From Saccoglossus kowalevskii (Eukaryota; Hemichordata; Enteropneusta; Harrimaniidae), in assembly GCF_000003605.2 (NCBI RefSeq), contig NW_003148273.1, forward strand, positions 76,697 through 90,394: DNA of 13,698 bases, in the 5' to 3' direction. Positions 1 through 9,307 of the stretch are shown piece by piece. The notes beneath the pieces were generated by a model, which was not told the DNA's origin, searched no databases, and worked only from the letters and a program-made list of their open reading frames with translations. Numbering within the stretch: position 1 is the first letter of the stretch; each line of letters begins with the position of its first letter. The position numbers were made by a program, and so were the translations under genes.

Positions 1-1140
1 CCTCGCTCAGCTGACTGAATAATGTATCTCTTGGGGTAGGTCTTATATACAGTGAGCATGCAAATTTTACATGTTTCGTTTCACAGCCGTGGTTTCAATT
101 TCCAGATCTACAGTCATGCGTAATATGCGATATTGATGCTAATCACATGCATACCTCATTAATAATGTATACGATAATAAGTGCTAAATATGATTGTTAT
201 GAATATAATTTAATAAAACTCAGTTGTTAAATATACTTGCTGATTTTATATTTTAAACAGTTGAATAGGACATGAACAAATATAATAATTGAGATAATAT
301 ACACGTGAATCAAAGTTGGAAACAATTCAAGAACTCATTCTCAATTGTAAAACCATTCGCGTATGAACAGTATGTATAGTAATTGGAAATAACCGGATAA
401 CCACATAACAGCTCATTTGATGAAAGCTGACTCCTGCACAGCAATTCACATCACCAATATGTAAACGCCTGTCATTTTTCTGGTATTGTTGGTAAATATG
501 ACGCCTGTTATTCTGGCCCAGGGCAGGGCGCATCACCAGTACCTTAGAATTCGTATGCGGTTGTGTTTTACTTTAATCGACAGATTCTGAAAGAATTGCA
601 TAATATTGCAGTTTTAGCTGCTGTTATAGCTATTGTATCATAAGTTTGATAAAGGTGAAAATACATTGCTAACATTTAACCGGGCTTGTAATTATTTGAT
701 TATTTGGAAATATTTGCTACTCAAATAACGTCACATAATGGCCTCAAAACACCAAGCATCATGGCCCACAGCAGATGTTGCTCGGACACCGTGTTTCCGT
801 TCCCCTGTTCCACATACACATCGCAAATCCATAAATATTATGCGTAATACAAGCCATGTTAATCTCCATTTGTTATCCACTCTCACAACAAATGAAACGA
901 TAATGTGGACTCCTCAAAATCCCTACTGAGTGTACAGCAGCTTACGGGAGTCGCAGGCAACGCTGTAACAACACACAACCCGCAATGAGGTTGCAAGAAA
1001 AAGCCTAAAACTCGACAAATTTGCAGTATAACTTTGTTACAGTGCTCATATTCTGTCGCTCTCGTTAATTATCGTATTGCGAGTAGCGCTGATAACTTTT
1101 ACCAGACCTCTTAACTATCAGTTAACACCACCCAACAGCT
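1..1140. other. AT-rich stretch without a recognisable gene
   Basis: No coding region is supported; the open frames here are short and match no family I know. Small items visible are an octamer word ATGCAAAT at 58-65 (the POU-factor motif), an 8-bp inverted pair CTGTAACA/TGTTACAG at 963-970 and 1035-1042, and the 15-bp palindrome TTAACTATCAGTTAA at 1111-1125, just upstream of the CCAAT/TATA pair. Each could occur by chance in AT-rich DNA. Confidence 0.6.
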
Positions 1141-1146
1141 TCTCGA

Positions 1147-1165
1147 CCAATCAGGCTTTATAAAT
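1147..1165 (+). promoter_or_regulatory. CCAAT box followed by TATA box (possible core promoter)
   Basis: CCAATCAG at 1147-1154 is followed four bases later by TATAAAT at 1159-1165. CCAAT is bound by NF-Y and TATA by TBP in animal promoters, and a start site would be expected about 25-30 bases downstream, near 1190. The spacing between the two boxes is unusually short. The first ATG downstream (1209) opens only a four-codon frame, so any transcript would be non-coding or would need splicing. The ten bases GACCAATCAG recur exactly at 12996-13005 in another promoter-like cluster. Confidence 0.3.
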
Positions 1166-2448
1166 GCCCAAGTTCAAGTCTGAAATCAAGTTTGAGAACA
1201 TCGACACAATGTGGCAGTCTTGAGTAACTATTTAAAAAGAAATGAACATAGACGTGCTCGAATCTAAACCTCAGAATGTGTATTTTATTTAATGCTTGAC
1301 TTGTCGTCCCTTGATCCATGTTAGAGTTAGATCATGAACAGTCGTAAAAGTTTATGATTACGCACTCCGGGGTGTCGCATCCTCTACCACATTTTTAATA
1401 TGCATATTGTGTGGTCAATATAAACATTCTACTGATCTACTGATCATGAGTGTGATTCAAAATCCTAAGCCAGTACACTGTACTGATGATTGGTATGTCC
1501 AGCCACGCAGCACTTTTTTGTCGAAATGCCCATATGTTGCCTTTCCCAAAGCATGTCTGTCTCGTAAATCCACGGATATCATCCGCCTGACACGCAGACA
1601 TAATCCCTTCATTGCAGCCACACACAGTACCAATTTCCAAAATAACTGGTATGAATTTTTAAACGCGATTATAGCGCAGAGTGTTTGATAATTCATACAC
1701 CGTCTGTCATCAGACTATGAGAATACAATTAGTATTAATGTACTTTTTCTGTTTTTAGTAACAGTACGGTTTGGCCAAAAAATGTCCATATTCGCGCATT
1801 TACACCATTCGCGTCGACCATTTAATGTCCTTCATCCATCCGTATCTTATGCTTTCATCCAGCAAGTTAGCATAAAACACACTACAGTCAGGCTCAACCA
1901 TGGCAATTCTCTGTTTTATTATTATATACATTATCTAGATGCATTTAGATATCCAATTATGCGAATATACGACACGGCCATGTAACGTATTAACACATAA
2001 TTTATTTACAGCGATTTTAAATGAAATTTTACAGAAATAGCTACAACCCACACACATCCTTACAAGTTATAGTGTACTATTTCAATGATATCTCATGGTC
2101 AAGTAACAAGTGATCTAATGCAGTCTCAACTGTAGTAGAACAAGCCAATGACCCAGCCGTGTGCGCCCGCCTACGGTGGAAATAAACTAAACTTACATCT
2201 TACATAAACTCGTGTATGCATGTGTGGTCGAACTCTAGCGACGAGATGATTTAATAAAACTAAAGGTGAACATCTTCCCGAGTTTTTTTTGTATAATTTG
2301 AAAGCAACATCTCCGGCCATGGACTACCAGCCATCGTATGGAATTCTGGGGTACTTCTTCTTAGCATGAAGTGATTGGATCTGTTCTTTCTCAGCACTCT
2401 ACAGAAAATCTACGTACAAGTTTACCAAATATGCAAATCATTACCTCT
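1166..2448. other. AT-rich stretch without a recognisable gene
   Basis: I see no supportable gene. A 93-codon frame at 1407-1688 has no recognisable motif and overlaps open frames on the other strand, which argues for chance. Minor items are the 12-bp palindrome AATATGCATATT at 1397-1408, a 9-bp inverted pair GTATGAATT/AATTCATAC at 1649-1657 and 1690-1698, and a second octamer word ATGCAAAT at 2431-2438. A 46-codon open tail on the minus strand (2260-2398) follows an acceptor-like TTTTCTGTAG, but its peptide is not recognisable. Confidence 0.55.
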
Positions 2449-2480
2449 CATCATGAATTATTTATAAATTATGCATGATG
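2449..2480. repeat. 32-bp imperfect palindrome
   Basis: The segment begins CATCATG and ends CATGATG and is nearly self-complementary across its whole length. The centre is ATTTATAAAT and only two base pairs are mismatched. It could form a cruciform or a hairpin transcript of about 16 bp with almost no loop. It lies 20 bases before a run of ten G (2501-2510). No flanking target duplication is seen, so it is not called a mobile element. Confidence 0.65.
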
Positions 2481-2500
2481 ATCAGAAGGTGAGCGACGGA

Positions 2501-2510
2501 GGGGGGGGGG
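2501..2510 (+). repeat. G10 homopolymer run
   Basis: Ten consecutive G residues follow GAGCGACGGA and precede TCATGGG. In otherwise AT-rich DNA this is a conspicuous purine tract. It is prone to length errors in sequencing, so its exact length should be treated with care. Confidence 0.85.
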
Positions 2511-3299
2511 TCATGGGATATTGTGATAACCATGCAAAATCATAAATTAGCAACAAATCCTGAAATATAAAGACATTAAAGCTAGCCCGTGTTGAAGACC
2601 ATGGTGTTTATCGACCAAAACTAATATAATTTCTATTGTTTTGTAACCTCTAAAAACCACTTCATTTGAATGGAATTTCTGAATTCAATTTCAGAATTGT
2701 TTTGGATAATATTTCCCATTAACTTTACAAAATCGAAAGCAGTCATGATATTTAAATGATAAGTGGCGGGGGAAGTTATACTTTTCTTGGCACAGTGCCA
2801 ATGTAACTCATAAACCGGAAATGAGTATCTACAACGGGGGAGTCTCGAGATTTCTCGTTGCTAAGCCGAGTTGTTTGTGAGTTCGTTTGCCTTGGGTTTT
2901 TACGAAGTTAAATACTAGAATATAGATCTTAGGCCGATGCTTCTTATAAATATCTTGCACTTCACACATTTATGGCCTCAATACTTCACATCATAATATG
3001 CTTTGATGAATAAAAACATATATTTTCATATTTTTAAGAACATATTATAAACTTTCAAACGCAGTACGCAAGCCATGTACAATGCGAAATCAAAACTGAT
3101 ATAGTAATATATTTGCTTAAATCTGCATAATTCTAATAACTGGAAGTGCATCGATTCACAAGATCGACATGATGGTTGCACGCATGAAAGAGCCAGGCAA
3201 TCAGCGAGTCTGAAACTAGACAGTGTGAAAGGTACTTTAGTGACTATTCAAACGTACATACTAGTAATATATATTGAAGTTACCCGCTGACCTCAACTG
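2511..3299. other. AT-rich stretch with a few palindromic words, no gene
   Basis: Apart from the NFI-type site listed separately, the stretch holds a 7-bp inverted pair TTCTGAA/TTCAGAA at 2677-2683 and 2690-2696. Nothing coding is recognisable. Confidence 0.6.
2787..2801. promoter_or_regulatory. Perfect NFI-type palindrome TTGGC-N5-GCCAA
   Basis: The 15 bases TTGGCACAGTGCCAA form a perfect inverted repeat around a central A and match the full nuclear factor I dimer consensus TTGGC-N5-GCCAA. The match is seen directly; binding is inference. There is no CCAAT or TATA box immediately beside it, so a role as an enhancer element, or none at all, are both possible. Confidence 0.4.
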
Positions 3300-3307
3300 T
3301 ATAAAAG
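3300..3307 (+). promoter_or_regulatory. TATA box-like word TATAAAAG
   Basis: TATAAAAG is the canonical animal TATA word and here follows a locally less AT-rich segment (TTACCCGCTGACCTCAACTG). A start site would be predicted around 3330. No CCAAT box lies close upstream and no convincing open frame or donor follows, so this may be chance. Confidence 0.18.
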
Positions 3308-4049
3308 CTAGACCATATGGAGTAATTAAATTGACATTCATATACGTTACACTATAAATAACAGATGCTTTCTTTTTTTTATGGATCGCCTAGGTTCTAG
3401 ACTGTACCAGACTTGACACAATTATATACCATTGATCCAACTCAATGATGAATGTAAATGAGAGGAAGGTAAACAGAATACACTAATCACGTACGTATTA
3501 GGCATGGATGGATGGGTGGGTCAGTGTATGTGGATGTGTTTTAATTAATACGTTCAATCGCTATTTTATTTTATCCGTATTATGTGAAAATACAAGATCC
3601 TGAGGATCGCCGTAAATTCTGGTCTAATTTCGCCTGCGGTTCTCGAAGGCAGTTCGTAACGCTCATAATGGTTTATTACAAAATACAATCACGCCGTCTA
3701 CGGGCAGTTTGCGTAAAAAGCAACTCGTTACATGCAATGGAAAGGGCGGGTGCGTTACATCATGAGTATTATTCTTTTTAAAGATATTATACGGCTGTAT
3801 CAATTCAGACAACAACAACGTGGCCTGTACTGTTTTCACCTATACGAAGAGTATAAATTTTCTGATCGAGAGAGGGCGTGACAGTGTGCCTTTTTATACT
3901 AGTATTTTATTATTAGCTAACATACAAATCAGCAAGTTCTGACAGTGATGTATTCTAATTGTTCTTTGTCGGTTCTTTAACGTTTTCCTAAATGAAGCAC
4001 GTAGAATGGTAAGCCAACAACATTTTCCCCGTGGTGTGAACAAGTTCTA
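3308..4049. other. Stretch without a recognisable gene
   Basis: The stretch contains a T8 run near 3373-3380, a short GGAT/GGGT-rich stutter near 3505-3522, the 13-bp palindrome GATCCTGAGGATC at 3596-3608 and a minus-strand TATA-like word (TATAAAAAGG on the minus strand, 3889-3898). The 65-codon frame at 3584-3781 resembles no family I know and its first ATG lies in a weak context. Confidence 0.55.
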
Positions 4050-4343
4050 CGGTTACACTAGAGCAAACATAATCCGTATACGTTGATTCCTATCTCCACG
4101 CATATGTGGTGGTAGTGAGCTGGAACATTACAGTTCGAAAATTCAAAATGTATATCAAATGTCATGTGTCATTCAACATCGCGTGTCAAGCCGGAGAGTC
4201 AGGTCATACCTCAGAGACCACCATCGTATCACGGGGCCAGTGGAATCCGGGTAGGCCACCACTCTGTCAGAAAGATTCGAGCCGTTTGTGATTACACGTG
4301 CCGAGTGACACTGAATGGCACATGACGCCCGCTAGTGTAACCG
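4050..4343. repeat. Outer inverted pair enclosing a GC-richer block
   Basis: CGGTTACACTAG at 4050-4061 is exactly reverse-complemented at 4332-4343. The 294-bp block it delimits is more GC-rich than its surroundings and encloses the second inverted pair at 4161-4326. The two pairs are not collinear: 99 bases separate them on the left and only 5 on the right. A single symmetrical element would therefore need an insertion or deletion. No target-site duplication is visible. A 61-codon frame at 4106-4291 lies inside and is probably a by-product of the higher GC content. Confidence 0.4.
4161..4326. mobile_element. Possible decayed MITE, 166 bp with 15-bp inverted ends
   Basis: The 15 bases at 4161-4175 (GTCATGTGTCATTCA) are inverted at 4312-4326 with one mismatch. 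Just inside both ends a GTGTCA word also recurs in inverted form (near 4183-4188 and 4306-4311). Size and end symmetry fit a non-autonomous DNA transposon. Against this, the flanks (AAAT on the left, GCCC on the right) show no duplication, and there is no second copy in the window. A chance inverted pair or an old, eroded insertion remain possible. Confidence 0.35.
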
Positions 4344-5590
4344 CTCTGATTTTATAAACGTTATAACTTGATTCGAATTACATGGAACAGAAGATAACAC
4401 GAGAACAAACCGGTTTACGTGTGATCACGATTATGACGTGATGAACTTTCACTGATTTTGTTAACAGTCAAACAATGTGTTACGTGTTCAGACAGCCACA
4501 CGTAAAGAGTTCTAAAGTTTATACATTTATAATAAATACATTATAAATAAATGTCTTGGGCAGTAATTCAGATAAATCGCGTGTAATTAGAAAGCGCCCC
4601 ACAAACTGTTAGGCTGATTTGCGATTCGCTCTGCTTAAATAAAACCATCAACATGTTTCCGGATGTTACCATGGAAGAACACGAGCGTAAAGCTAACATC
4701 ATTTAAATAAAAGATAAAACCGGGGCCCATATATGAAGTTCGCAAAAAGCATTCAGTTTTCAGCAGTCACTTAACTTTATTATTAGTGCGTCTTTTTTGC
4801 TGTTATCGTTATTGCATTCACACAAGTTAACCTTTTAACTTAGATTTCGATAAGATGACAAACTTTGTGCGATTGTATTTTTCAGGTCATTCAAAGTTGC
4901 GTTGGGACTTACTTTTAGACAGTGTAACATTGTCGGCGCCATTGGTCTCTCGTCAGCGTGCAACAAAATAAAAAGCATGCTAAATTGAACACTGCTATTA
5001 CAAGACTAGTTTTTTGCCCACTTCCAAGGCAATAGTCATATTTTATCACCCAACTAAATACGAACATACAGTAGGATGTCAGAAACTCTCAATGCAAAGT
5101 ATTTCTCAATTGACATGTACATTTCACATCTAATTGTGTAATAGTGAAGAAAGTAATGTAAGTAAGTTAAAGTAAAAAATATCATTGGATTGCAAATCAT
5201 ATCGAACTATAAATTGCATATTTTAAAACGCAATGATGTATTTAATCAATCATTGGGAAAAAAAAAATAACACTTACTTTTGTTAGTATTTGGCATCTAT
5301 AATGGCACTAACAGACCACGGTGATAAAAACATACATAAACAGTCACTTATTACCATAAGACTCGTATATGGTCGCTTAGCTCATATATGTACACCTAAA
5401 CAGAAATAAATATTAACGATGACGTAAAGCGGCGAATAAATGACTGAACGACCAACTTTCTAATAAACAGGATGTTAAATTTAGTTACTGTTTAAAAGGC
5501 GAGACAATTTACGAGGCATTCAGGCGTAAACAAGTATTTATTTATTACGTTTAGTTCCTTCATGTCGAGCAATCCTATAATTACAAGACA
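4344..5590. other. AT-rich stretch without a recognisable gene
   Basis: Visible small items are the palindrome AAACCGGTTT at 4407-4416, an 8-bp hairpin-capable pair TTACGTGT/ACACGTAA at 4480-4487 and 4498-4505 with a 10-base loop, and an A10 run at 5258-5267. The CCAAT/ATAAAAAGC pair is listed separately. No exon-like segment is recognised. Confidence 0.6.
4941..4976 (+). promoter_or_regulatory. Inverted CCAAT box plus TATA-like ATAAAAAGC
   Basis: ATTGG at 4941-4945 is an inverted CCAAT box directly after GGCGCC. ATAAAAAGC at 4968-4976 is a TATA-like word 22 bases further on. The same nine-base TATA-like word recurs at 13020-13028, also downstream of a CCAAT box. NF-Y works in either orientation. 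A start site near 5000 would be expected. No downstream open frame supports a gene. Confidence 0.25.
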
Positions 5591-5641
5591 CTCAGAAAGT
5601 GGATGGCGATGCGCGGTTCGCGTTTGTTTACCGTTAGAATA

Positions 5642-5681
5642 TGCGCATGCGCCTGAGAGGCAGGCCCAATTTCCAGCCAAT
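5642..5681. promoter_or_regulatory. NRF1-like site with CCAAT box (promoter-like CpG cluster)
   Basis: TGCGCATGCGC at 5642-5652 matches the NRF1 palindrome core GCGCATGCGC, and a CCAAT box at 5677-5681 (AGCCAATGGG) lies 24 bases further on. The surrounding 5600-5710 is CpG-dense compared with its flanks. NRF1 plus NF-Y sites typify TATA-less housekeeping promoters in animals and can fire in both directions. A 92-codon minus-strand frame spans 5492-5770 without a recognisable domain. Promoter identity is inference; the motif matches are seen. Confidence 0.35.
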
Positions 5682-5724
5682 GGGACGCGTTCGCTGCGTT
5701 GATGCATGGGAATCTCTTTAACAT

Positions 5725-6690
5725 GCTTTAGTTTCTGTTCACATTTGCGGAATCCGTATTTGCGGGTCAACTGCGAGAAAGAGTTTTACAGGGATTTCAA
5801 CTACCGTAACTGAGCATCGTGAAACAGATTCCCCAAATAAATAGGTATGTATAAATCTGTGTATCTTTTGCGTACATTTAATGAAAAATGTCATATTAGA
5901 CTATTTCTTATGTTTTCTATTTCTAGCATTACGTACGTGACGATTTTGTCACATAAGTATATTATCAACTGAGATGCTCAGATCGGAATTTTGAAAGAAT
6001 TCAACTTCAACCACGTGCTTTTTAAATCAGACACTGACAAGTTTTAAACACTTTGCGTCGATGTGTACATTTTGTTTTCTTGGTTAAGCCTATTTAGGCA
6101 TCCGGCTGAAAGGCTTTCTGTCGGGGTTGATCTTTCCCAATCATAATACTTATGTTTTGAAATTTAATTGTAATTTGCGTACCTCTGGTGGACTTTCTAG
6201 TAAGTTCGTTAAGGGCGATCATTTTCTTCTCATGTGGTGATGACGTGCATTTTCAGAGTTTTTTACATTTTAAAATTGTGTGAAAATTGATTTAAAATAA
6301 ATATGTATAATGTGTATATATATTGCTGTTCGGTAAGTGTATCAGCGTGCTTTCTCGGCAAATCGGCAAAGTTCTCTTGAAAATATCACTAATTTAGCGC
6401 CGAGCGTCTTACGATGTTAAACTCAATACAAATAGTTCTATGAAGTATTTAGAGATAAAGTGTGCTAATCGCGTATTCACAACACCAATATATCGTGTTT
6501 TTTATCAAGATATTTTATTTCACCACTTTGAATTCCCTAAATGCTGTCTTGATGGACTTTTCTTTCGATGCTATAGTTTTCCGTACGACCAGAATGTACG
6601 CATGTACTGTATGTCACAGTCTGTTATCTTTCGTTTGTTAGTGAGACATATATTTCAATTATTCTGACAAGTACGCATCGCTCATAGTGT
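5725..6690. other. AT-rich stretch without a recognisable gene
   Basis: An acceptor-like tract (pyrimidine-rich, ending TTTCTAG) ends at 5926 and a donor-like word GTAAGT sits at 6333-6338. The interval between them has stops in all frames, so any exon would be non-coding. A perfect inverted pair GCCTA/TAGGC forms a 12-bp palindrome at 6088-6099. The 75-codon frame at 6440-6667 has no recognisable feature. Confidence 0.55.
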
Positions 6691-6930
6691 TTTTCGTCAC
6701 CAGGAGGTGAACGATACAGTTCCTCGCGTGCCGAGCCCTTTACTGGTATTAGGTTTTCGCGATAGTGCGTTGACCCGCGAAATTGTAGCCATCGGGGCTT
6801 TTAGAATGTGCGTCGAAAGTTTCGGTCAAACGCGCTGCATACGCCTCCTGGGAACTACATATCGAATGCGATGAGACGCGGTGACTGGGGCTCTTTACCT
6901 ATTACGCGAATGCGCACGTGTTCTGCATTA
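6690..6930. promoter_or_regulatory. CpG-dense block with inverted E2F-like words
   Basis: CpG frequency is clearly higher here than in neighbouring AT-rich DNA. TTTCGCG at 6755-6761 is mirrored by CGCGAAA at 6776-6782, an inverted pair of E2F-like cores. A further GCGC/CACGTG combination (TGCGCACGTG) lies near 6911-6920. Near the left edge TCGTCACC is followed by GGTGAACGA in partial symmetry. The block also opens the 114-codon frame at 6808-7152, which starts at GTG and carries no recognisable domain. A CpG promoter is one reading; an old repeat fragment is another. Confidence 0.25.
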
Positions 6931-7005
6931 TTGGTACGCATTATTAAGTCAAAGTACATGTCCATTTGTTTGGATCATTACTTTCTTCATGAATATCAAC
7001 AAAAA

Positions 7006-7026
7006 CAAATTACAAATTACAAATTA
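7006..7026 (+). repeat. Microsatellite-like 7-bp repeat, three copies
   Basis: CAAATTA occurs three times in a row without mismatch. This is too short to be a classical minisatellite and probably reflects replication slippage. Confidence 0.7.
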
Positions 7027-8354
7027 ACCTATTTTCTATTGTTAAATGAATCAAGTTTGAGTTATTTTCTTAAATATGTTCGCGCTATGTTAATACGAAC
7101 CAGTTGTGGAATGACATATTTCCCGTTACAGTTGGCCAGTAAATTAACGTAAAAAATATGCGCAATGGAAGTTGAAGTTTTAAATCAGTGAATACTACAT
7201 ACTTTCACAAAAAAACATAGATATTAGATAAACAAAACATTATTAAAATGTATTATGTTATTATTCTTATTATTAATTGACAACTGCAAAATGTGACTAT
7301 TTTAACATTAAAGTAACTATTATCCATTTTTCGCTTCTGTTACCGAGGTGATCTACATATAAGTTATCAATACGCACCAATAAGAACGGGAAATTTAAAA
7401 GCAATCATTTGGCTTGCCAGTTTACTGTTTGTCACAAAATAACATGTAAAATGCACGTCTGACCAGGTGACCCATAAATCGCAGATTCCGACTGTGTATT
7501 CTCTTGGACAATCAACCCCTGGTATTCCACTCATAATTTACATTATTTCGCCATTGGATAATCTGTCACGGAATATCACCCCACGTGACCTTCACCGATC
7601 GCAACTGATTTCGGGTTGAATAACAAATGATGTAATACATTAATTTGATTATGTTAAAACGTAGTCGCTGGCACACTGTGGTGACAAGGCACACGTACAG
7701 TGAGCATACCACCCCGCAAGGGTCGAAGTCGTTACGCCAAGTATATATTTCAAGCACCGCAGTGTTTGATTTATATCCCCAACCAAACATCAGCAATGAA
7801 AACTCACATTATATCACGCGTGCATTTATTGTCTACACTTTTTTAACGGGAGCATTTTTACTGAGCCTGGTATATTACGCTTCTGACTCCGAGAGGTTGT
7901 AAAGCATGACGACTATCATCTGTACATATTATTGGCTAGTGTTTTAGTAAACATCGCTAATAGCCACGAAGTGTTTATTTGACGTTGTCAAATGCAGGTT
8001 CTATAAAATTGTGACTGTTAGCTGTGAGCTCGTTGCATCACATTTTTAGGATACATAGCAACCCTTCACGTTCTTTTGAAATATTGTGCTCTTCGTCTGA
8101 ATTATCCTGCCTCCGAAATATTTCAGCTGGCGACCCACAATGATATTCGCTGTTATTTAAATCCGTATGTGTGTGTTAGGGGACACGCCGCGACGCAGCT
8201 ATGATAGTGAATAGCAAACATAACCGGGACGAGAAAAATAGATTGGTGATTTGCGTGGTGGCAAAACCTAAATAGATACTATACGATATGTACGATAAAT
8301 CTCGTTCTAACTGTTTCCTGACAACACACCACGCATGAATTTCAACTACGTTAG

Positions 8355-8364
8355 GTCACGTGAC
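8355..8364. promoter_or_regulatory. Palindromic E-box GTCACGTGAC
   Basis: The ten bases form a perfect palindrome around CACGTG and match the extended site favoured by USF and MiT/TFE bHLH-zip factors (TCACGTGA core). A similar site ATCACGTGAT lies at 12979-12988. The match is seen; function is inference because no promoter elements stand beside it. Confidence 0.25.
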
Positions 8365-9126
8365 TCTGACATACACTTGCAGATGGCTTCGTACTTAGCA
8401 GCCACGGACACTGTTATGACGAATAGGAAACGACACTCAACTTGACATCGTTAAATATATGGGCCATAACTATTAGTGATGGCACGTTTGATTCCTGTCT
8501 GTCGCCACTGTCTATACCCTTGCCATATGCATGTCTGCACTGGTTACAAATAGACTGGATATTTATAGGAACTCGGTAGGAAACGCATTTACTGTAATCC
8601 AATTTAGTAATAGTTACGACCGATTTATTTGTTCCGGTCTCTATTTTGGAGCCATATTAAATTGGATCCAGCTATAACAGTGTTGACGTGCGCCCACACT
8701 GATGACGACGCCTTCTTGAATGTCACTTAACATCCGGTATCAATACATTGAACTTAAATTTTTAAAAAAACGAACATTCCCTGTTTTTTTATTCTTTTCT
8801 AAATTGACCAAATGAGCAGATGCACTGTGGATATCAATTGTAGTGTCATGAGTCAGTGTCAGTGGTGAATAACGTAACGATGTTTACTCACCGTATCCCG
8901 CTTTGGAGTGTTGGAATTCTATATTTCGTCATAGCATTAAAAGCAGTATTCAAACCAAGCTTTATCAAATACAGTCCATGTACATTTCCACTTTTCAGTT
9001 TCAGTTGAACAAAATTCAGTGTGATACATGTATCGTAAGCCAACTAAACCTAATAACAGTCCAGTCAAACGAGGTTATACATATACGAGGAATTCATGAT
9101 GGTAAATCTGTTGAATACAATATACA

Positions 9127-9307
9127 TTAAACGCATATGGCCGTCGAGATCTCGTTAGAAACGACAAAGCCACGAGACTTGCCTTTGTTCCCTGTTCCAA
9201 CCCCCAATCCCCTCCCCCCATCATCGCATCCAATATCAAAGTTACATAGTTGAGTGGAACAGTAGACGCCATGACAGAACGAGATCTCGACGACCAATTG
9301 CGTTTAA
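9127..9307. mobile_element. 181-bp MITE with TTAA ends and 26-bp inverted repeats
   Basis: TTAA stands at 9127-9130 and again at 9304-9307. Directly inside them 26-bp terminal inverted repeats (9131-9156 and 9278-9303) agree at 23 of 26 positions, both containing GTCGAGATCTCGTT. The interior has no coding capacity of its own; a minus-strand frame across it (9075-9365) is chance read-through. The middle is strikingly C-rich on the plus strand (9201-9219), so G-rich on the minus strand. A TTAA target is typical of piggyBac-type elements, but these ends start ACGCA rather than the usual CCC, so superfamily assignment is uncertain. As a non-autonomous element it would need a transposase supplied elsewhere. 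Confidence 0.8.

Larger units (their letters stand above)
6931..9126. other. Long AT-rich stretch without a recognisable gene
   Basis: The stretch holds three exact head-to-tail copies of CAAATTA (7006-7026), the palindrome TTTGACGTTGTCAAA (7978-7992), a CACGTG E-box listed separately, an AP-1 word TGAGTCA (8849-8855) and the palindrome GATACATGTATC (9023-9034). A frame at 7645-7902 has a hydrophobic run near its C-terminus (around residues 60-78), but it begins at TTG and resembles nothing known. Confidence 0.55.

Noticed and set aside
1145-1165. Histone-type promoter and histone gene
   Set aside because: CCAAT plus TATA recalls histone promoters, but no histone coding sequence or histone 3' stem-loop follows here or at 12998.
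1407-1688. 93-codon frame as a gene
   Set aside because: It has no recognisable domain, overlaps two open frames on the opposite strand and has no promoter or splice context; chance in a locally less AT-rich segment.
2260-2398. Terminal coding exon on the minus strand after an acceptor-like TTTTCTGTAG
   Set aside because: The 46-codon peptide is unrecognised, no matching donor or upstream exon can be identified, and such short open tails are common by chance.
4480-4505. 8-bp inverted pair as an RNA gene or terminator
   Set aside because: The stem is short, has no second supporting element and no transcription context; expected by chance at this window size.
6808-7152. 114-codon frame as a gene
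   Set aside because: It starts at GTG, which is not a normal start in an animal nuclear gene, and the peptide matches no family I know.
9036-9047. GTAAGCCAAC shared with 4012-4021 as a repeat
   Set aside because: Only ten bases agree and the flanks differ; a chance match at this window size.
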